64,000 nt of DNA from NCBI GenBank assembly GCA_016700115.1, contig CP064999.1, forward strand, positions 4,154,001-4,218,000, written 5' to 3'. Source of the stretch: Sphingobacteriales bacterium. GTDB lineage: Bacteria; Bacteroidota; Bacteroidia; Chitinophagales; UBA2359. Below, one piece after another: positions 1 through 9,427 of this stretch (positions are counted from its first letter, which is position 1; the number at the start of each line of letters is the position of its first letter). Under the pieces are notes generated by a model. It did no database searches. It was given only the letters and a program-made list of their open reading frames with translations, and was not told the origin of the DNA. A program made the translations under genes and the position numbers.

Positions 1-1467
1 CCCTTGAGCAATAATATCTAAGGGTAAACTTGATAAACCGGAAAACAACTCTGTTACACCTCCGGAAATAACCTGAGTACCATCATTATTGAGCTTAATT
101 CTATAAACTTTATTATTCCATGATACTGCCAATAAGTCTCCTTTCATGACAGTACCAAAATTTCCTGCTGTATATTCACAAATTCCGTTTGTCGAAGCAC
201 CGATTGTAGTTAAAGACCCATCGTTTACTCCCGGATACAAATATGTACATTCAACTGGGTTTTCCATCCCCGGAGGAACAGGTGATTGAGGATTGGTAGA
301 ATTGTAAGTATTGTTGCGATTTCCTCGAGTCAGGTTGGGATGCCCTCCATAATATCCCTGTCCACTAACTAAATGTAATCCATCAGGTTGAGAAGTTCCG
401 GGTTCAGAAACGGCGTAGATACAGGAAGATGGAGGTCCGCCCCAACCCCCATTAGGGCCATTATCAAAAGTGTACATTTTTCCCAATTGGGTAACAACAA
501 TATCATAAGGATTTCTAAATCCGGAAGCATAAACCTGAACTGGTCCTCCTGGAACCAACATTGCCTGATTTTTACCATCATTTCCACCAAAAGGGTCGTT
601 GGCATCAGTAAATCCCGGAGTTGTGCTGATATTGGTCCTGTCTTCATCGTCAAGAGTCGGCAAATCGTATGTAGTATTTCCGATTGCGGTCAGATTTACT
701 GCTAAAATTGCTGCTGAAAGTGCATATTCAGGATGAAAAACGAAATTAGCAGATAAGGCTCCCATATTGGTATGTCCTCCCTGCGCCATGTATAAAATGT
801 TGGTTGTTTCGTCGAGGTACAAACCATTTGTTGCATGGTTTTCTTCTGAGCGTGGAAGCCCTCTAACCAAATCAGTTTTAACCCATTGAGAACCATTCCA
901 ATTCAATCTGTGCAATATTCCGGAATTTGTATCCAAATTAGAATCTCCGGTATCCGGACCTGCACCTATTCTGGGGTCGCTGGAAGAAATATAGATAACT
1001 GGCAATAATGCCGTTCCTTTTACTAATAACCCTGTAACCTGTCTTCCCCACACCGAAGTTGTTATTGAACCATCGTCATTGCGGTTTGGCATTTGCGCAA
1101 TCAGGTCTATCTGTTCGGAGTTAGTAATTACATAATTATTGGCAGCAACACGTTGGATGGTAAAAATCTTAATGATGCCATTTTGTTGAGCAACATATAA
1201 TCGTCCATCCGGTCCAAATTGTAAAGAAGTAGGGTTATTTAAACCTGTTCCGGCCAGCGTACTTGAGCCAAATCCAACCGAAGTTTGCGCTTTAATTTGT
1301 TCAAGGTCTGAGATAAATATAAAAGCAGCAATTATAGCTAAATATTGAGCGAAAGCATACAAATTAAGGCTTGATACTAAACGCCTGTTTTTAATTTTAA
1401 AAATAACAGGGAAATGTTTTTGGAAATCCTGTAAGATTTTTAATTGTTTGGGTTTTGAATGTAACAT
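1..1467 (-). CDS. secreted PQQ-dependent sugar dehydrogenase-like beta-propeller protein (partial, 3' end outside window)
   Basis: An open frame of 489 codons runs on the minus strand from ATG at 1467 off the left edge, so only the N-terminal part is present. After about 30 mostly basic and polar residues there is a hydrophobic stretch (YLAIIAAFIFI) that can act as a signal peptide or anchor. The next part reads like the glucose/sorbosone dehydrogenase (YliI/Asd-type) six-bladed propeller: SLQFGPDGRLYVAQQNG is the usual first-blade motif, followed by RGLPRSEENHATNGLYLD, YMAQGGHTNMG and YASGFRNPYDIV, the last close to the conserved GxRNP motif. Such enzymes oxidise sugars with PQQ, but many Bacteroidota homologues are uncharacterised and the cofactor residues cannot all be seen here. 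No upstream ATG in the same frame was found. It is divergent from lepA. Confidence 0.8.
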   Translation of the reverse strand, partial: MLHSKPKQLKILQDFQKHFPVIFKIKNRRLVSSLNLYAFAQYLAIIAAFIFISDLEQIKAQTSVGFGSSTLAGTGLNNPTSLQFGPDGRLYVAQQNGIIKIFTIQRVAANNYVITNSEQIDLIAQMPNRNDDGSITTSVWGRQVTGLLVKGTALLPVIYISSSDPRIGAGPDTGDSNLDTNSGILHRLNWNGSQWVKTDLVRGLPRSEENHATNGLYLDETTNILYMAQGGHTNMGALSANFVFHPEYALSAAILAVNLTAIGNTTYDLPTLDDEDRTNISTTPGFTDANDPFGGNDGKNQAMLVPGGPVQVYASGFRNPYDIVVTQLGKMYTFDNGPNGGWGGPPSSCIYAVSEPGTSQPDGLHLVSGQGYYGGHPNLTRGNRNNTYNSTNPQSPVPPGMENPVECTYLYPGVNDGSLTTIGASTNGICEYTAGNFGTVMKGDLLAVSWNNKVYRIKLNNDGTQVISGGVTELFSGLSSLPLDIIAQG

Positions 1468-1723
1468 TATGAGCGGTTTTACGTAGCATGTAAAATTTTC
1501 GCCAAAAATAGGTACATTCTGACAATCTGATGACACTACACTCGATATGTTTACAAATCTTGCATAAATAATGACTTTTCAATTGTAAGTTTTAAACCGA
1601 TATTCCTTATATATAAAACTATCATTCGCAAATATTTTTTTTATTAACTTTTGTTTGCAATCAGTTATTAGTGAAAATTAAATGATTACAGATTATAAAA
1701 ATTTAAGCTTAAAATTCAAAAGC

Positions 1724-1852
1724 ATGAACAATAAGCGATTCATTTTTTTAATAGTTTTTACTTGCTTTGTCCTATTTAAAAAAACAAAATCAGATAAAGC
1801 ACATCTTTATATGAGCACGAAACAAGTTTTCATACATATACATCATTGTTGA
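1724..1852 (+). CDS. possible 42-residue small membrane or secreted peptide
   Basis: The 435-base stretch between the dehydrogenase-like gene and lepA is very AT-rich and holds only one small open frame, beginning MNNKRFIFLIVFTCFVLF. The N-terminus has two basic residues and a hydrophobic run, as in a signal peptide or single membrane span. There is no clear promoter, partner or family. It may be a chance ORF. The rest of the stretch shows no other structure I can support apart from the lepA promoter box. Confidence 0.2.
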   Translation: MNNKRFIFLIVFTCFVLFKKTKSDKAHLYMSTKQVFIHIHHC

Positions 1853-1890
1853 TTTAAAGTAGCCTTAGTATGAAATTGACAAATTAAACG

Positions 1891-1899
1891 TACTTTTGC
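1891..1899 (+). promoter_or_regulatory. -7 box (TACTTTTGC) for lepA
   Basis: TACTTTTGC matches the Bacteroidota -7 consensus TAnnTTTG. No good -33 TTTG lies at the usual 19-21 base spacing. The box ends only 4 bases before the lepA ATG, so transcripts would have almost no leader. Confidence 0.5.
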
Positions 1900-1902
1900 G
1901 GC

Positions 1903-3708
1903 ATGATGAATAATATTAGAAACTTTTGCATCATTGCACATATTGATCATGGAAAAAGTACGCTTGCCGATCGTTTGCTGGAAGTAACCAAAACTATTCC
2001 GGAACGTAAAATGCAGGCACAACTTTTAGACAATATGGATCTTGAAAGGGAACGTGGCATTACCATTAAGAGCCATGCCATTCAGATGAATTATTTACAT
2101 TCAGACGGACAAAAATATGTACTCAATCTGATTGATACACCGGGGCATGTTGATTTTTCTTATGAAGTTTCTCGTTCCATTGCAGCTTGTGAGGGAGCTT
2201 TGTTGTTGGTGGATGCAACTCAAGGGATTCAGGCACAAACAATTTCCAATCTATATTTAGCCATAGAACATAGTCTTGAAATCATTCCGATCATCAATAA
2301 AATTGATATGGAAGGTGCTATGATTGAAGAAGTGGCCGATCAGATTATAGATTTGATTGGATGTAAAAGGGACCAAATTCTCGAAGCAAGTGGTAAAGCA
2401 GGCTTAGGTATTCAATCTATATTAGATGCAATTATTCTAAGGGTTCCTGCACCAAAAGGAGACCCGGAAGCTCCTTTACAGGCTTTGATTTTTGACTCTG
2501 TATTTAATTCTTACAGAGGAGTAATCGCCTATTTTCGCATCATGAACGGCAGGCTGAAAACCAATGAAAAAGTAAAATTTGTTAATGCCAACAAAGAATA
2601 TCAGGCAGACGAAATTGGAATTCTTCGGCTTGATTTGGAGCCAAAGCCATTGTTGGAAGCCGGCGATGTAGGATATATCATTACCGGAATTAAAAAATCA
2701 ACCGAAATTAAAGTTGGTGATACCATTACCACTGTTCTAAACCCATGTTCTGACTACATCCATGGTTTTGAAGATGTAAAACCTATGGTATTTGCCGGAA
2801 TTTATCCGTTAGACTCTGATGATTATGAAGACCTTCGGGATTCTCTGGAAAAGCTACAGCTCAATGATGCCTCTTTAGTGTTTGAACCTGAAACTTCAAT
2901 CGCTTTGGGATTTGGTTTCAGGTGTGGTTTTTTGGGCATGCTACACTTAGAGATTGTACAGGAAAGGTTGAACCGTGAATTTGATATGGGTGTCATCACC
3001 ACAGTTCCAAATGTATCTTATCGAGCTATGACAAAGGGGAAGAAACCTGAAATGATTACAGTGAATAACCCTGCAGATTTGCCCGATATAGGAACTTTGG
3101 AATATGTTGAAGAGCCTTATATTACAGCACAAATCATCACAAAACCCGAATATATCGGTAACATCATGAAGTTGTGCCTAGACGAAAAACGGGGCACATT
3201 AAAAAACCAGCTCTACCTAACTACTACAAGGGTAGAACTCAGTTATGATATGCCTTTGGGAGAAATTGTGTTTGATTTTTATGACAAACTCAAAACTGTT
3301 TCGCGCGGCTATGCATCTTTTGACTATCATATCACAAGCTATAAGCAATCTGATTTGGTTAAACTGGATATTTTGCTCAACAGCGAGAAAGTAGATGCTC
3401 TCAGTGCTTTAATTCACCGGTCAAAAGCCTATGAATTCGGCCGGAAAATCTGTTCAAAACTTAAAGACCTTTTACCTCGTCAACAATTTGTTATCGCAAT
3501 TCAGGCAGCAATCGGTGCAAAAATTATTGCACGGGAAACCATCAGTGCTTTGCGAAAAGATGTAACTGCAAAATGTTACGGAGGGGATATTACGCGAAAA
3601 CGCAAACTGCTTGAAAAACAAAAAGAAGGGAAGAAAAAAATGCGGCAAATTGGTTCAGTAGATGTTCCGCAGGAAGCATTTCTGGCAGTATTGAAACTGA
3701 ATAATTAA
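1903..3708 (+). CDS. lepA: elongation factor 4 (LepA)
   Basis: A translational GTPase that acts on the ribosome, proposed to back-translocate or help initiation and assembly. At 601 residues it is full length. G1 AHIDHGKST is at residues 12-20, G2 RGIT at 51-54, G3 DTPGH at 78-82, G4 NKID at 132-135 and G5 SGKAGLG follows. The C-terminal end (TAKCYGGDITRKRKLLEKQKEGKKKM) carries the LepA-specific CTD signature. The start is ATGATG at 1903/1906; the family usually begins MxNIRNF, so either ATG fits. The next gene starts 12 bases after the stop, suggesting co-transcription. Confidence 0.98.
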   Translation: MMNNIRNFCIIAHIDHGKSTLADRLLEVTKTIPERKMQAQLLDNMDLERERGITIKSHAIQMNYLHSDGQKYVLNLIDTPGHVDFSYEVSRSIAACEGALLLVDATQGIQAQTISNLYLAIEHSLEIIPIINKIDMEGAMIEEVADQIIDLIGCKRDQILEASGKAGLGIQSILDAIILRVPAPKGDPEAPLQALIFDSVFNSYRGVIAYFRIMNGRLKTNEKVKFVNANKEYQADEIGILRLDLEPKPLLEAGDVGYIITGIKKSTEIKVGDTITTVLNPCSDYIHGFEDVKPMVFAGIYPLDSDDYEDLRDSLEKLQLNDASLVFEPETSIALGFGFRCGFLGMLHLEIVQERLNREFDMGVITTVPNVSYRAMTKGKKPEMITVNNPADLPDIGTLEYVEEPYITAQIITKPEYIGNIMKLCLDEKRGTLKNQLYLTTTRVELSYDMPLGEIVFDFYDKLKTVSRGYASFDYHITSYKQSDLVKLDILLNSEKVDALSALIHRSKAYEFGRKICSKLKDLLPRQQFVIAIQAAIGAKIIARETISALRKDVTAKCYGGDITRKRKLLEKQKEGKKKMRQIGSVDVPQEAFLAVLKLNN

Positions 3709-3720
3709 CGCTTTGATGTA

Positions 3721-4635
3721 ATGTTTATGGAAAACATTGATGCTGTTCGTTTGCATTTCAGCCCTGCAAGTCTCTGGATTCTCAACTTTTGTTTGGGATT
3801 TATAATTTTTGGGGTTGCTCTTGAACTGAAAATCAAACATTTCCGAACTGTTTTTTCCCATCCAAAAATTGCGGCTATTGCTTTAGCGGCGCAATTAGTG
3901 GTTATGCCGCTGATTACCCTTTTTATGGTCTTTTTATTCAAACCCATGCCAAGCATGGCTTTAGGAATGTTTTTGGTTGCCGCCTGTCCCAGTGGTAGTG
4001 TTGCCAACTTCATTTCGCTAAATGCTAAAGCCAATGCCGCTTTATCGGTCAGCCTGACTGCTTCGTTTACCATGTTAGCCCCTTTAATTACACCCGCTGT
4101 CTTTGCTTTTTGGGGAAGTTTATATCCACCGGCAGCCGAATTGATGCGATCTATTCAAATCAACCTGTTTGAAATGTTTTTCACCGTTCTACTGGTTCTG
4201 GGCATACCTTTATTAGCCGGTTTGTATATTTCTGAAAAACATAACGTTACTGCTGAAAAAATCTCTCCTGTTATCAAAAAAATATCTTTGGCCATTTTTT
4301 TTGTAGTCATCTTAGCTGCACTTGTTTCCAACTTCGAGTATTTTATAAAATACATCCATTTAGTAGCTTTTTTAGTGTTTGTCCATAATTCTTTAGGGTT
4401 TGGAAGCGGATATCTATTTGCACGAATTTTTGGACTTAGTGAGTATGATGCACGAACTATCTCCATTGAAGCGGGAATACACAATACCGGACTTGGTTTG
4501 ATGTTAATATTCAGTTTTTTTAACGGATTGGGTGGAATGGCAATCATTGCTGCCTGGTGGGGAATTTGGGATATGATTGCAGGATTGGCACTATCCTATT
4601 ACTGGTCGAAAAGACCTCCGGTTTTAACAAACTAA
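3721..4635 (+). CDS. bile acid:sodium symporter (SBF/BASS) family transporter
   Basis: A 304-residue integral membrane protein with about nine to ten hydrophobic segments. The pieces FCLGFIIFGVALEL, LVVMPLITLFMVFLF and AACPSGSVANFISLNAKANAALSV match the BASS core, and the GIHNTGLGLML piece near residue 260 matches the second crossover region (ExGxQNxxLA in classical members). Family members carry bile acids, pyruvate, pantothenate or other organic anions with sodium. The substrate here cannot be told from sequence. It follows lepA by 12 bases, probably on the same transcript. A 234-base AT-rich spacer without visible features separates it from the next gene. Confidence 0.88.
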   Translation: MFMENIDAVRLHFSPASLWILNFCLGFIIFGVALELKIKHFRTVFSHPKIAAIALAAQLVVMPLITLFMVFLFKPMPSMALGMFLVAACPSGSVANFISLNAKANAALSVSLTASFTMLAPLITPAVFAFWGSLYPPAAELMRSIQINLFEMFFTVLLVLGIPLLAGLYISEKHNVTAEKISPVIKKISLAIFFVVILAALVSNFEYFIKYIHLVAFLVFVHNSLGFGSGYLFARIFGLSEYDARTISIEAGIHNTGLGLMLIFSFFNGLGGMAIIAAWWGIWDMIAGLALSYYWSKRPPVLTN

Positions 4636-4869
4636 CTTTTATTGATATCGAGCCGTATGACATAAGACAGATTGCTTCTTATCTTACAATAGAGCAAACT
4701 GCAATTTCGTTTTATCTGCTATTTTGACATTTCTAAATTTTTTTGTCTTTTTTATCGAAATTTGCAACAAATCTTTTTCAATGTTTTTTAGATTTTGAAA
4801 GAAGATTTAACCCGAAAAAAGAAAACTTGAGCGCAGTCAATATTTAATAGCTACTATTTTGGTTTAATT

Positions 4870-5451
4870 ATGGTTGTAAGAATACTACTCGTCATTTCGG
4901 CAATATTTGTTTTGCTTTTGGTTGTTGCTTATTTTTTGCCTTCGTCTTTTAAAATTTCCCGGTCCCAATCAATTCAAGCAGATCATGGAACTATTTATAA
5001 TTATGTCAATGATCTTAAAAAATGGAATGACTGGACAGCCTGGAATATTGAAAAAGACCCAACTATGAAAGTTTCATTTGGACCTGTTTCTGAAGGAACC
5101 GGTGCATCTCAGTCTTGGGTTGGTGAAAAAATGGGAAACGGCAGTTTAACGATTACAGAAAGTTATCCTTTGGAAGGCATCAAATATACAATGATGATGA
5201 GCGATAAGTTTGAAATGAATGGGCAAATCCGATTCACACCGGATATAGAAAAAAATCTTACTCAAGTTGAATGGATTACTTCCGGCAGTATGGGTAATAA
5301 TCCGGTTTTCAGATATTTCAGCCCTTTTTTGGACAACTGGATTGGCAATGATTTAGAAGAAGGTTTGAAAAAATTAAAAATTCTGTCTGAACAATCTTCG
5401 CCTAATTCTATAAAAACTGACACTTTACAAAACCTAATCCCTAAAAAATAA
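4870..5451 (+). CDS. SRPBCC family protein with N-terminal membrane anchor
   Basis: 193 residues. Residues 1-22 are hydrophobic (VVRILLVISAIFVLLLVVAYF), then the START/Bet v1-like ligand-binding fold begins with FKISRSQSIQADHGTIYNYV and LKKWNDWTAW, the usual polyketide_cyc2-type opening. GEKMGNGSLTITES and the later TQVEWITSGSMG fit the central strands. Such proteins bind hydrophobic ligands; no ligand or enzyme role can be inferred. The downstream thioredoxin-like gene starts 18 bases after the stop, so the two may be co-expressed. Confidence 0.85.
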   Translation: MVVRILLVISAIFVLLLVVAYFLPSSFKISRSQSIQADHGTIYNYVNDLKKWNDWTAWNIEKDPTMKVSFGPVSEGTGASQSWVGEKMGNGSLTITESYPLEGIKYTMMMSDKFEMNGQIRFTPDIEKNLTQVEWITSGSMGNNPVFRYFSPFLDNWIGNDLEEGLKKLKILSEQSSPNSIKTDTLQNLIPKK

Positions 5452-5469
5452 ATTTACGATTACCCGGCT

Positions 5470-6927
5470 ATGTTTAAACGACAAAGTATAATTTTTGCCT
5501 TTCTCTTTTTGAATGGAATTGTTTTTTCTGCATTTTTTAACCAATCCTTTGCTGATGGCTTTAATATTAAAGTCAAGGTAAAAGGGTTTGCAGACACATC
5601 TTGCTATTTGGCCTATTACTATGGAAGTAAAATTCTGGTTAGTGATACATTTAAGGTGGATTCTAAAGGCACCGTTGTTTTTAAAGGTGAAGAAAAACTT
5701 CCGGGCGGAATTTACCTTGCTGTATATCCGGGTAGTAAATATTTTGAATTTTTAGTAAATACCGATCAGCAAAATTTTAGTTTGGAAACTGATACACTCG
5801 ATTTTATCGGAAATATGAAAGTAAACGGTTCACCTGACAACTCTCTTTTTAATGAATATCAACGTTTTTTAACCTCAAGACAAAAGAATTTAACCGGTCT
5901 CAAATCGCTGAAAGACAAAACGGAAAATGAAGATTCAATTGGAATTTTAGACAACAGAATGCGTGAAATTGAAAAAGAAATTAAAGAGTACCGTGAAAAT
6001 ATCACCATTTCCTATCCTTCGTCTTTCCTTGCTGCAATAATTAACTCAATGTGGGAGCCTGAAGTGCCCGAAACGCCAAAAGATGAAAAAGGCAACCCCA
6101 TTGATCCTCAGTTCCCCTATAAATATTTTAAGGCTCATTTTTGGGATAAATTTGATTTTTCTGATGAAAGGTTGGTAAGGACCCCTTTATTTCAGAATAA
6201 AATTAATTTTTACATTGAAAATCTTACCGTTAAACATCCCGATTCTATAAATGTTTCGGCCGATTTTATCATTAACAAGGCAAAAGCCAATAAAAATCTA
6301 TTCAGGTACGCTCTTTCACAAATAGCCTATACTTATGAAACCTCTAAAATTATGGGGATGGATGCTGTTTTTGTCCATTTAGCTCAAAAATACTACCTGA
6401 AAGGAGATGCATTTTGGATGGATTCTACTAATATGGCGAAAATGAACGAACGGGTTGCTAAGCTAAAATACAACCTTCTTGGATTGACAGCACCCGAACT
6501 TAAAATGCCGGATTTAAACAACAATCCTTTTTCGCTTCACGCCGTAAAATCAGACTTTACCCTTTTGGTTTTCTGGGATTACAACTGTGGGCATTGTAAA
6601 AAAGAAATGCCGGAACTGATAAAACTCAACGACCATTTAAAGGAGAAAGGTCTTACAACCATTGGTATTTGTACAAGGGTAGAAATAGATGAAATCAAAA
6701 AGTTTGCCGAAGAATACCATTTGCCATGGCTGAATGTGTATGACCCCTATAACAGAACCAGATTTCGGGAAATGTATGACATTTACAGCACCCCTACCCT
6801 ATACCTTTTAGACAAAGACAAAAAAATTATCGCAAAACGAATCTCCCCGCAACAAATTGAAGAACTCATCAACAACCTTTCCGGAGGCAAACAAAATGTC
6901 CCCATGAAACAGGATGACGATCAATAA
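5470..6927 (+). CDS. TlpA-like thioredoxin family protein with DUF4369/DUF5106-type N-terminus
   Basis: 485 residues with an N-terminal signal peptide (residues about 1-28, ending SFADG). A beta-rich DUF4369-like domain (FNIKVKVKGF... to about residue 120) is followed by a helical DUF5106-like middle. The C-terminal thioredoxin domain has the redox motif CGHC at residues 373-376 inside WDYNCGHCKKEMPEL and the cis-proline region STPTLYLLD. Such exported proteins act as periplasmic thiol oxidoreductases. A second protein of the same length and layout lies at 48597-50054 with CEHC, so the two are paralogues. Confidence 0.9.
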   Translation: MFKRQSIIFAFLFLNGIVFSAFFNQSFADGFNIKVKVKGFADTSCYLAYYYGSKILVSDTFKVDSKGTVVFKGEEKLPGGIYLAVYPGSKYFEFLVNTDQQNFSLETDTLDFIGNMKVNGSPDNSLFNEYQRFLTSRQKNLTGLKSLKDKTENEDSIGILDNRMREIEKEIKEYRENITISYPSSFLAAIINSMWEPEVPETPKDEKGNPIDPQFPYKYFKAHFWDKFDFSDERLVRTPLFQNKINFYIENLTVKHPDSINVSADFIINKAKANKNLFRYALSQIAYTYETSKIMGMDAVFVHLAQKYYLKGDAFWMDSTNMAKMNERVAKLKYNLLGLTAPELKMPDLNNNPFSLHAVKSDFTLLVFWDYNCGHCKKEMPELIKLNDHLKEKGLTTIGICTRVEIDEIKKFAEEYHLPWLNVYDPYNRTRFREMYDIYSTPTLYLLDKDKKIIAKRISPQQIEELINNLSGGKQNVPMKQDDDQ

Positions 6928-6972
6928 TTTCGCTTTAATGTTTGAGTTCACTAAAAAAGACAAATTCAAGAT

Positions 6973-7080
6973 TTAGACGGCAAAGGATTTTCTATGAATG
7001 TAAAAGCCCATATAGTAATATTTGCCTCCCAATACGGTGCTCTCCGTCTCATATTTGAGCCAATACTGCTTAAAAGTTAG
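6973..7080 (-). pseudogene. C-terminal tail fragment of an unknown gene
   Basis: On the minus strand about 35 codons are open and end at TAA (6973-6975). The reading LTFKQYWLKYETEST then GGKYYYMGFYIH looks coding in composition and resembles the end of an immunity-type or secreted protein, but no family is recognised. It lies at the downstream edge of the RHS island next to a palindromic element, so it is probably the remnant of a further cassette. Confidence 0.35.
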
Positions 7081-7095
7081 GGCTTAGTCAGAATC

Positions 7096-7127
7096 ACCCC
7101 TATATCCCCTGCAGGGACTTTTTGCTT
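7096..7127 (+). repeat. palindromic island element, divergent copy (forward)
   Basis: A variant of the element with the core CCCCTGCAGGG, preceded by ACCCCTATAT and followed by ACTTTTTGCTT. It is the leftmost of ten copies in the island. Confidence 0.7.
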
Positions 7128-7162
7128 GGTCTCACCAACATTCTATGATCACTTTAATTTCT

Positions 7163-7783
7163 CTATCTGACAATAAAGGTAGAGTGAATAACCGGTGCTT
7201 CCATCTTTGCATTTACACTAAAAATCATTTCTTCGATGCATCCTTGTTGGTCATTCAGCCGCACCCATAATTTATCTGGCAGTATTATATGTACTGAATC
7301 GAGGTCTAAATTAAATGGGATAGTTTCTGGAAATCTGTTGATAATCTCTTGATTAATTGAATCTATGTATTTGGCCCGAAAGTTAAAATCTATGTCAAAA
7401 TGTAAAATGGTTTCATGGTAAAAAAACAATGCGGGATAGGCATATAATAGTTTGTTGCTTTGTGGGGACATGGTGTAAGTATAGCCTGATAACAAATTTA
7501 TACTATCAATTAACATACCGGATTGGAAGTTGATTTTGTATAAATCAGACAAATTATCAAAAATAAAAAGCAGATTTCTGCTATTATCCAATATGAATGG
7601 AATTCCTGTATCATAATCTCTTGTGCCAAACTTAAAAGTATCTCTCCATTCTTTTTGCCAGACTTCGTACATGATACTTCGGTTTTTTCTGTAAAACTCA
7701 ATTGTGTCGTTTTCTTTGTTGCTACAAGAAAACAAGACTATAAAAATAAAAAGCCCTATAATATATGTGTATGTTTTTTTCAT
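7163..7783 (-). CDS. lipoprotein, predicted immunity protein of cassette C1
   Basis: 206 residues. The N-terminus MKKTYTYIIGLFIFIVLFSC is a lipoprotein signal with lipobox LFSC, Cys at residue 20, so the mature protein is lipid-anchored outside the cytoplasm. No family is recognised; the body (EFYRKNRSIMYEVWQKEWRD, later PDKLWVRLNDQQGC) looks like a beta-rich, propeller-like fold. It starts 6 bases after the stop of a metallopeptidase tip, as immunity genes do. A near copy of the same length lies at 27415-28035 behind the paralogous tip. That the exported location protects against a peptidase acting in the envelope is inference. Confidence 0.7.
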   Translation of the reverse strand: MKKTYTYIIGLFIFIVLFSCSNKENDTIEFYRKNRSIMYEVWQKEWRDTFKFGTRDYDTGIPFILDNSRNLLFIFDNLSDLYKINFQSGMLIDSINLLSGYTYTMSPQSNKLLYAYPALFFYHETILHFDIDFNFRAKYIDSINQEIINRFPETIPFNLDLDSVHIILPDKLWVRLNDQQGCIEEMIFSVNAKMEAPVIHSTFIVR

Positions 7784-7789
7784 GGCAAA

Positions 7790-8563
7790 CTATCTTCTAA
7801 AATCATTAATATTCCTATCCATAAAGTACTTTTGTGTCCATCCTTGTTTTTGTCGTCTTTCAAAAGTTTTATTCCAAAATGGCTTCAACTCCATAAACAT
7901 GTTTACCCTGTTTTCATACAAATATCCGGAAGTATTTAACATAGCATCGTGGTGGACACGTTTAATCTCTCTAACGCCTCGCGTTGAGATAGATTGCATA
8001 TTCAATTCTACATGCTGCGATTCATGCTCGAAGGTGCCGGCAATGTTGGCGAGTTGTGTGCCGAAGTCGTCAAAGCCATTGGCGTTGTATGTAGCAGGTA
8101 TTGATATATTAAAAGACAAGTAGTTTTCTGAGGTTCCGTTTAGTGCAGCATCTATAATTCTTTCGCTAACTGCTCCTTCTTTTACTATAGTAGGCTCTTT
8201 CCCTTTCTCATTGTGGTAAACCTGTGTTTCTCCATTGGCAATTCTGTTTTTGGTTTTTTCTGCATCAAAAGAAATCGAAACATGTCCAAATTTGCCACCT
8301 TCCCCGTATAACGCATGAAATTTTTTGCCTTCTTTTGTAGATGACCATAAATTATAAGCTGCCTTAGCTACCTGATTGTCTTTAAAATTGGTTCGTATGG
8401 TATCTCCTAAAATGTCGCTATATAGTATGGGGTTGTTTGCCATAGCAGCATAACTGCTGATATTATAAGTGGGTTTCGGGTCTATCTGCCACCACCGCCC
8501 CATTTGAGGGTCGAGGGTGCGAAACAGGGCATGATTTACATGCAGCCCAAAATCTTCTACCAA
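7790..8563 (-). CDS. RHS core fragment with zinc metallopeptidase-like toxin tip (C1)
   Basis: The frame carries the end of an RHS core (VEDFGLHVNHALFRTLDP, GRWWQIDP) and then a tip of about 200 residues. FEHESQHVEL contains HExxH, with the downstream HHDAMLN and ENRVNMFMELKPFW region possibly giving the third ligand. The ORF can only begin at a TTG inside the core, because the upstream core in this copy is frameshifted: compared with the 28.9 kb copy one base is missing near 8590, leaving an in-frame TAG. It is therefore a headless orphan tip, expressed only if fused to an active RHS gene or read from an internal start. Confidence 0.7.
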   Translation of the reverse strand: MVEDFGLHVNHALFRTLDPQMGRWWQIDPKPTYNISSYAAMANNPILYSDILGDTIRTNFKDNQVAKAAYNLWSSTKEGKKFHALYGEGGKFGHVSISFDAEKTKNRIANGETQVYHNEKGKEPTIVKEGAVSERIIDAALNGTSENYLSFNISIPATYNANGFDDFGTQLANIAGTFEHESQHVELNMQSISTRGVREIKRVHHDAMLNTSGYLYENRVNMFMELKPFWNKTFERRQKQGWTQKYFMDRNINDFRR

Positions 8564-8650
8564 CTCAATACCGTTGTATTGAAAGTTATTCGCCCTACCC
8601 TAACTGCTGCTTCAAAGTTAGGAGATAGTTTTTGGATGGGCAAGCCTTGT

Positions 8651-8685
8651 TACCCCTAAATCCCCTGCAGGGGACTTTTTGCTTG
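8651..8685 (+). repeat. palindromic island element (forward)
   Basis: TACCCCTAAAT then CCCCTGCAGGGG then ACTTTTTGCTTG. On the minus strand it abuts the 5' end of the truncated RHS core of C1, at the codons for the GLPIQ region. Confidence 0.85.
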
Positions 8686-8706
8686 TTTCGTAGGGGAAGC
8701 TGTGGG

Positions 8707-9180
8707 TTAAGGGGTCAACAATAAACGGTTTTGTACAGTCTGTTTTATTGATTCAAACACTGCTTTTGTATCTTCAATAACAGCTTCATTTGTAAAACGT
8801 ATGACTTTAAATCCGAGTTGTTCCAGTTCTACAGTACGAGCAACATCGTATTGGTACTGTTCTTTAATTTGGTGGATAGAACCGTACAATTTCAACAACT
8901 AAACCTGCCTGATGGCAATAAAAATCGGTATGTAATACAAAAGGGGGTGTCGTCTTCTGAATTTGAACCCACAACATTGGTTTTTGTATAAGTACTGCCA
9001 AAGCATCGCTTCTGCAGGAGTAGGGTTTGTACGTAGTGTTTTTGCATATTGAAACAACCATGGTAGGGCATTTGCAAATTGGTTATCAGGTTTGTTTTCG
9101 GGTAACATAGGTTCAGTATATGATTTTAATTTTGGTGAAGTTGGTAAATAAAATAATGAATTGTATTGTTGCCTAAACAT
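8707..9180 (-). pseudogene. DUF559 (PD-(D/E)xK-like) endonuclease-domain gene, frameshifted copy 1
   Basis: The N-terminal half (MFRQQYNSLFYLPTSP... LRTNPTPAEAMLWQYL) and the C-terminal half (IHQIKEQYQYDVARTVELEQL... VIRFTNEAV) are in different frames. Against the 29.4 kb copy it has an extra base near 8892 (CCGTACAATT for CCGTCAATT) and a missing base near 8925, which destroy the catalytic DFYC...VVEIDG section. DUF559 proteins are Vsr-related nuclease-fold proteins. Its place between RHS fragments, in both copies of the duplicated module, suggests it travelled with the cassettes. Confidence 0.75.
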
Positions 9181-9219
9181 TATCTGTATTTACTAACACT
9201 TGATAGTATAAACATATTT

Positions 9220-9246
9220 AAGTCCCCTTCAGGGGATTTAGGGGTA
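9220..9246 (-). repeat. palindromic island element (reverse)
   Basis: AAGTCCCCTTCAGGGGATT followed by TAGGGGTA, the inverse of the forward copies. It pairs with the forward copy at 9396 to bracket a loose RHS core fragment. Confidence 0.85.
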
Positions 9247-9253
9247 GAAAAGG

Positions 9254-9395
9254 GTCGAGGGTGCGAAACAGGGCATGATTTACATGCAGCCCAAAATTTT
9301 CTACCAACTCAATGCCGTTGTACTGGTAGTTGTTCGCCTTTACCCCAACTGATGCTTCAAAGTTATGAAAAAGTTTTTGAATGGGCAAGCCTTGT
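9254..9395 (-). pseudogene. isolated RHS core fragment
   Basis: Minus-strand reading gives about 46 residues of RHS core (LPIQKL... VGVKANNYQYNGIELVENFG, HVNHALFRTLDP) with no tip. It is bounded by a reverse element on the left and a forward element on the right. The same arrangement recurs at 29503-29644, so the fragment predates the duplication. Confidence 0.75.
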
Positions 9396-9427
9396 TACCC
9401 CTAAATCCCCTGCAGGGGACTTTTTGC
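9396..9427 (+). repeat. palindromic island element (forward)
   Basis: TACCCCTAAAT, CCCCTGCAGGGG, ACTTTTTGC. It joins the isolated RHS core at the same codon as the other forward copies. Confidence 0.85.

Noticed and set aside
3705..4547. Minus-strand frames opposite the BASS transporter
   Set aside because: Shadows of a convincing membrane protein frame on the plus strand.
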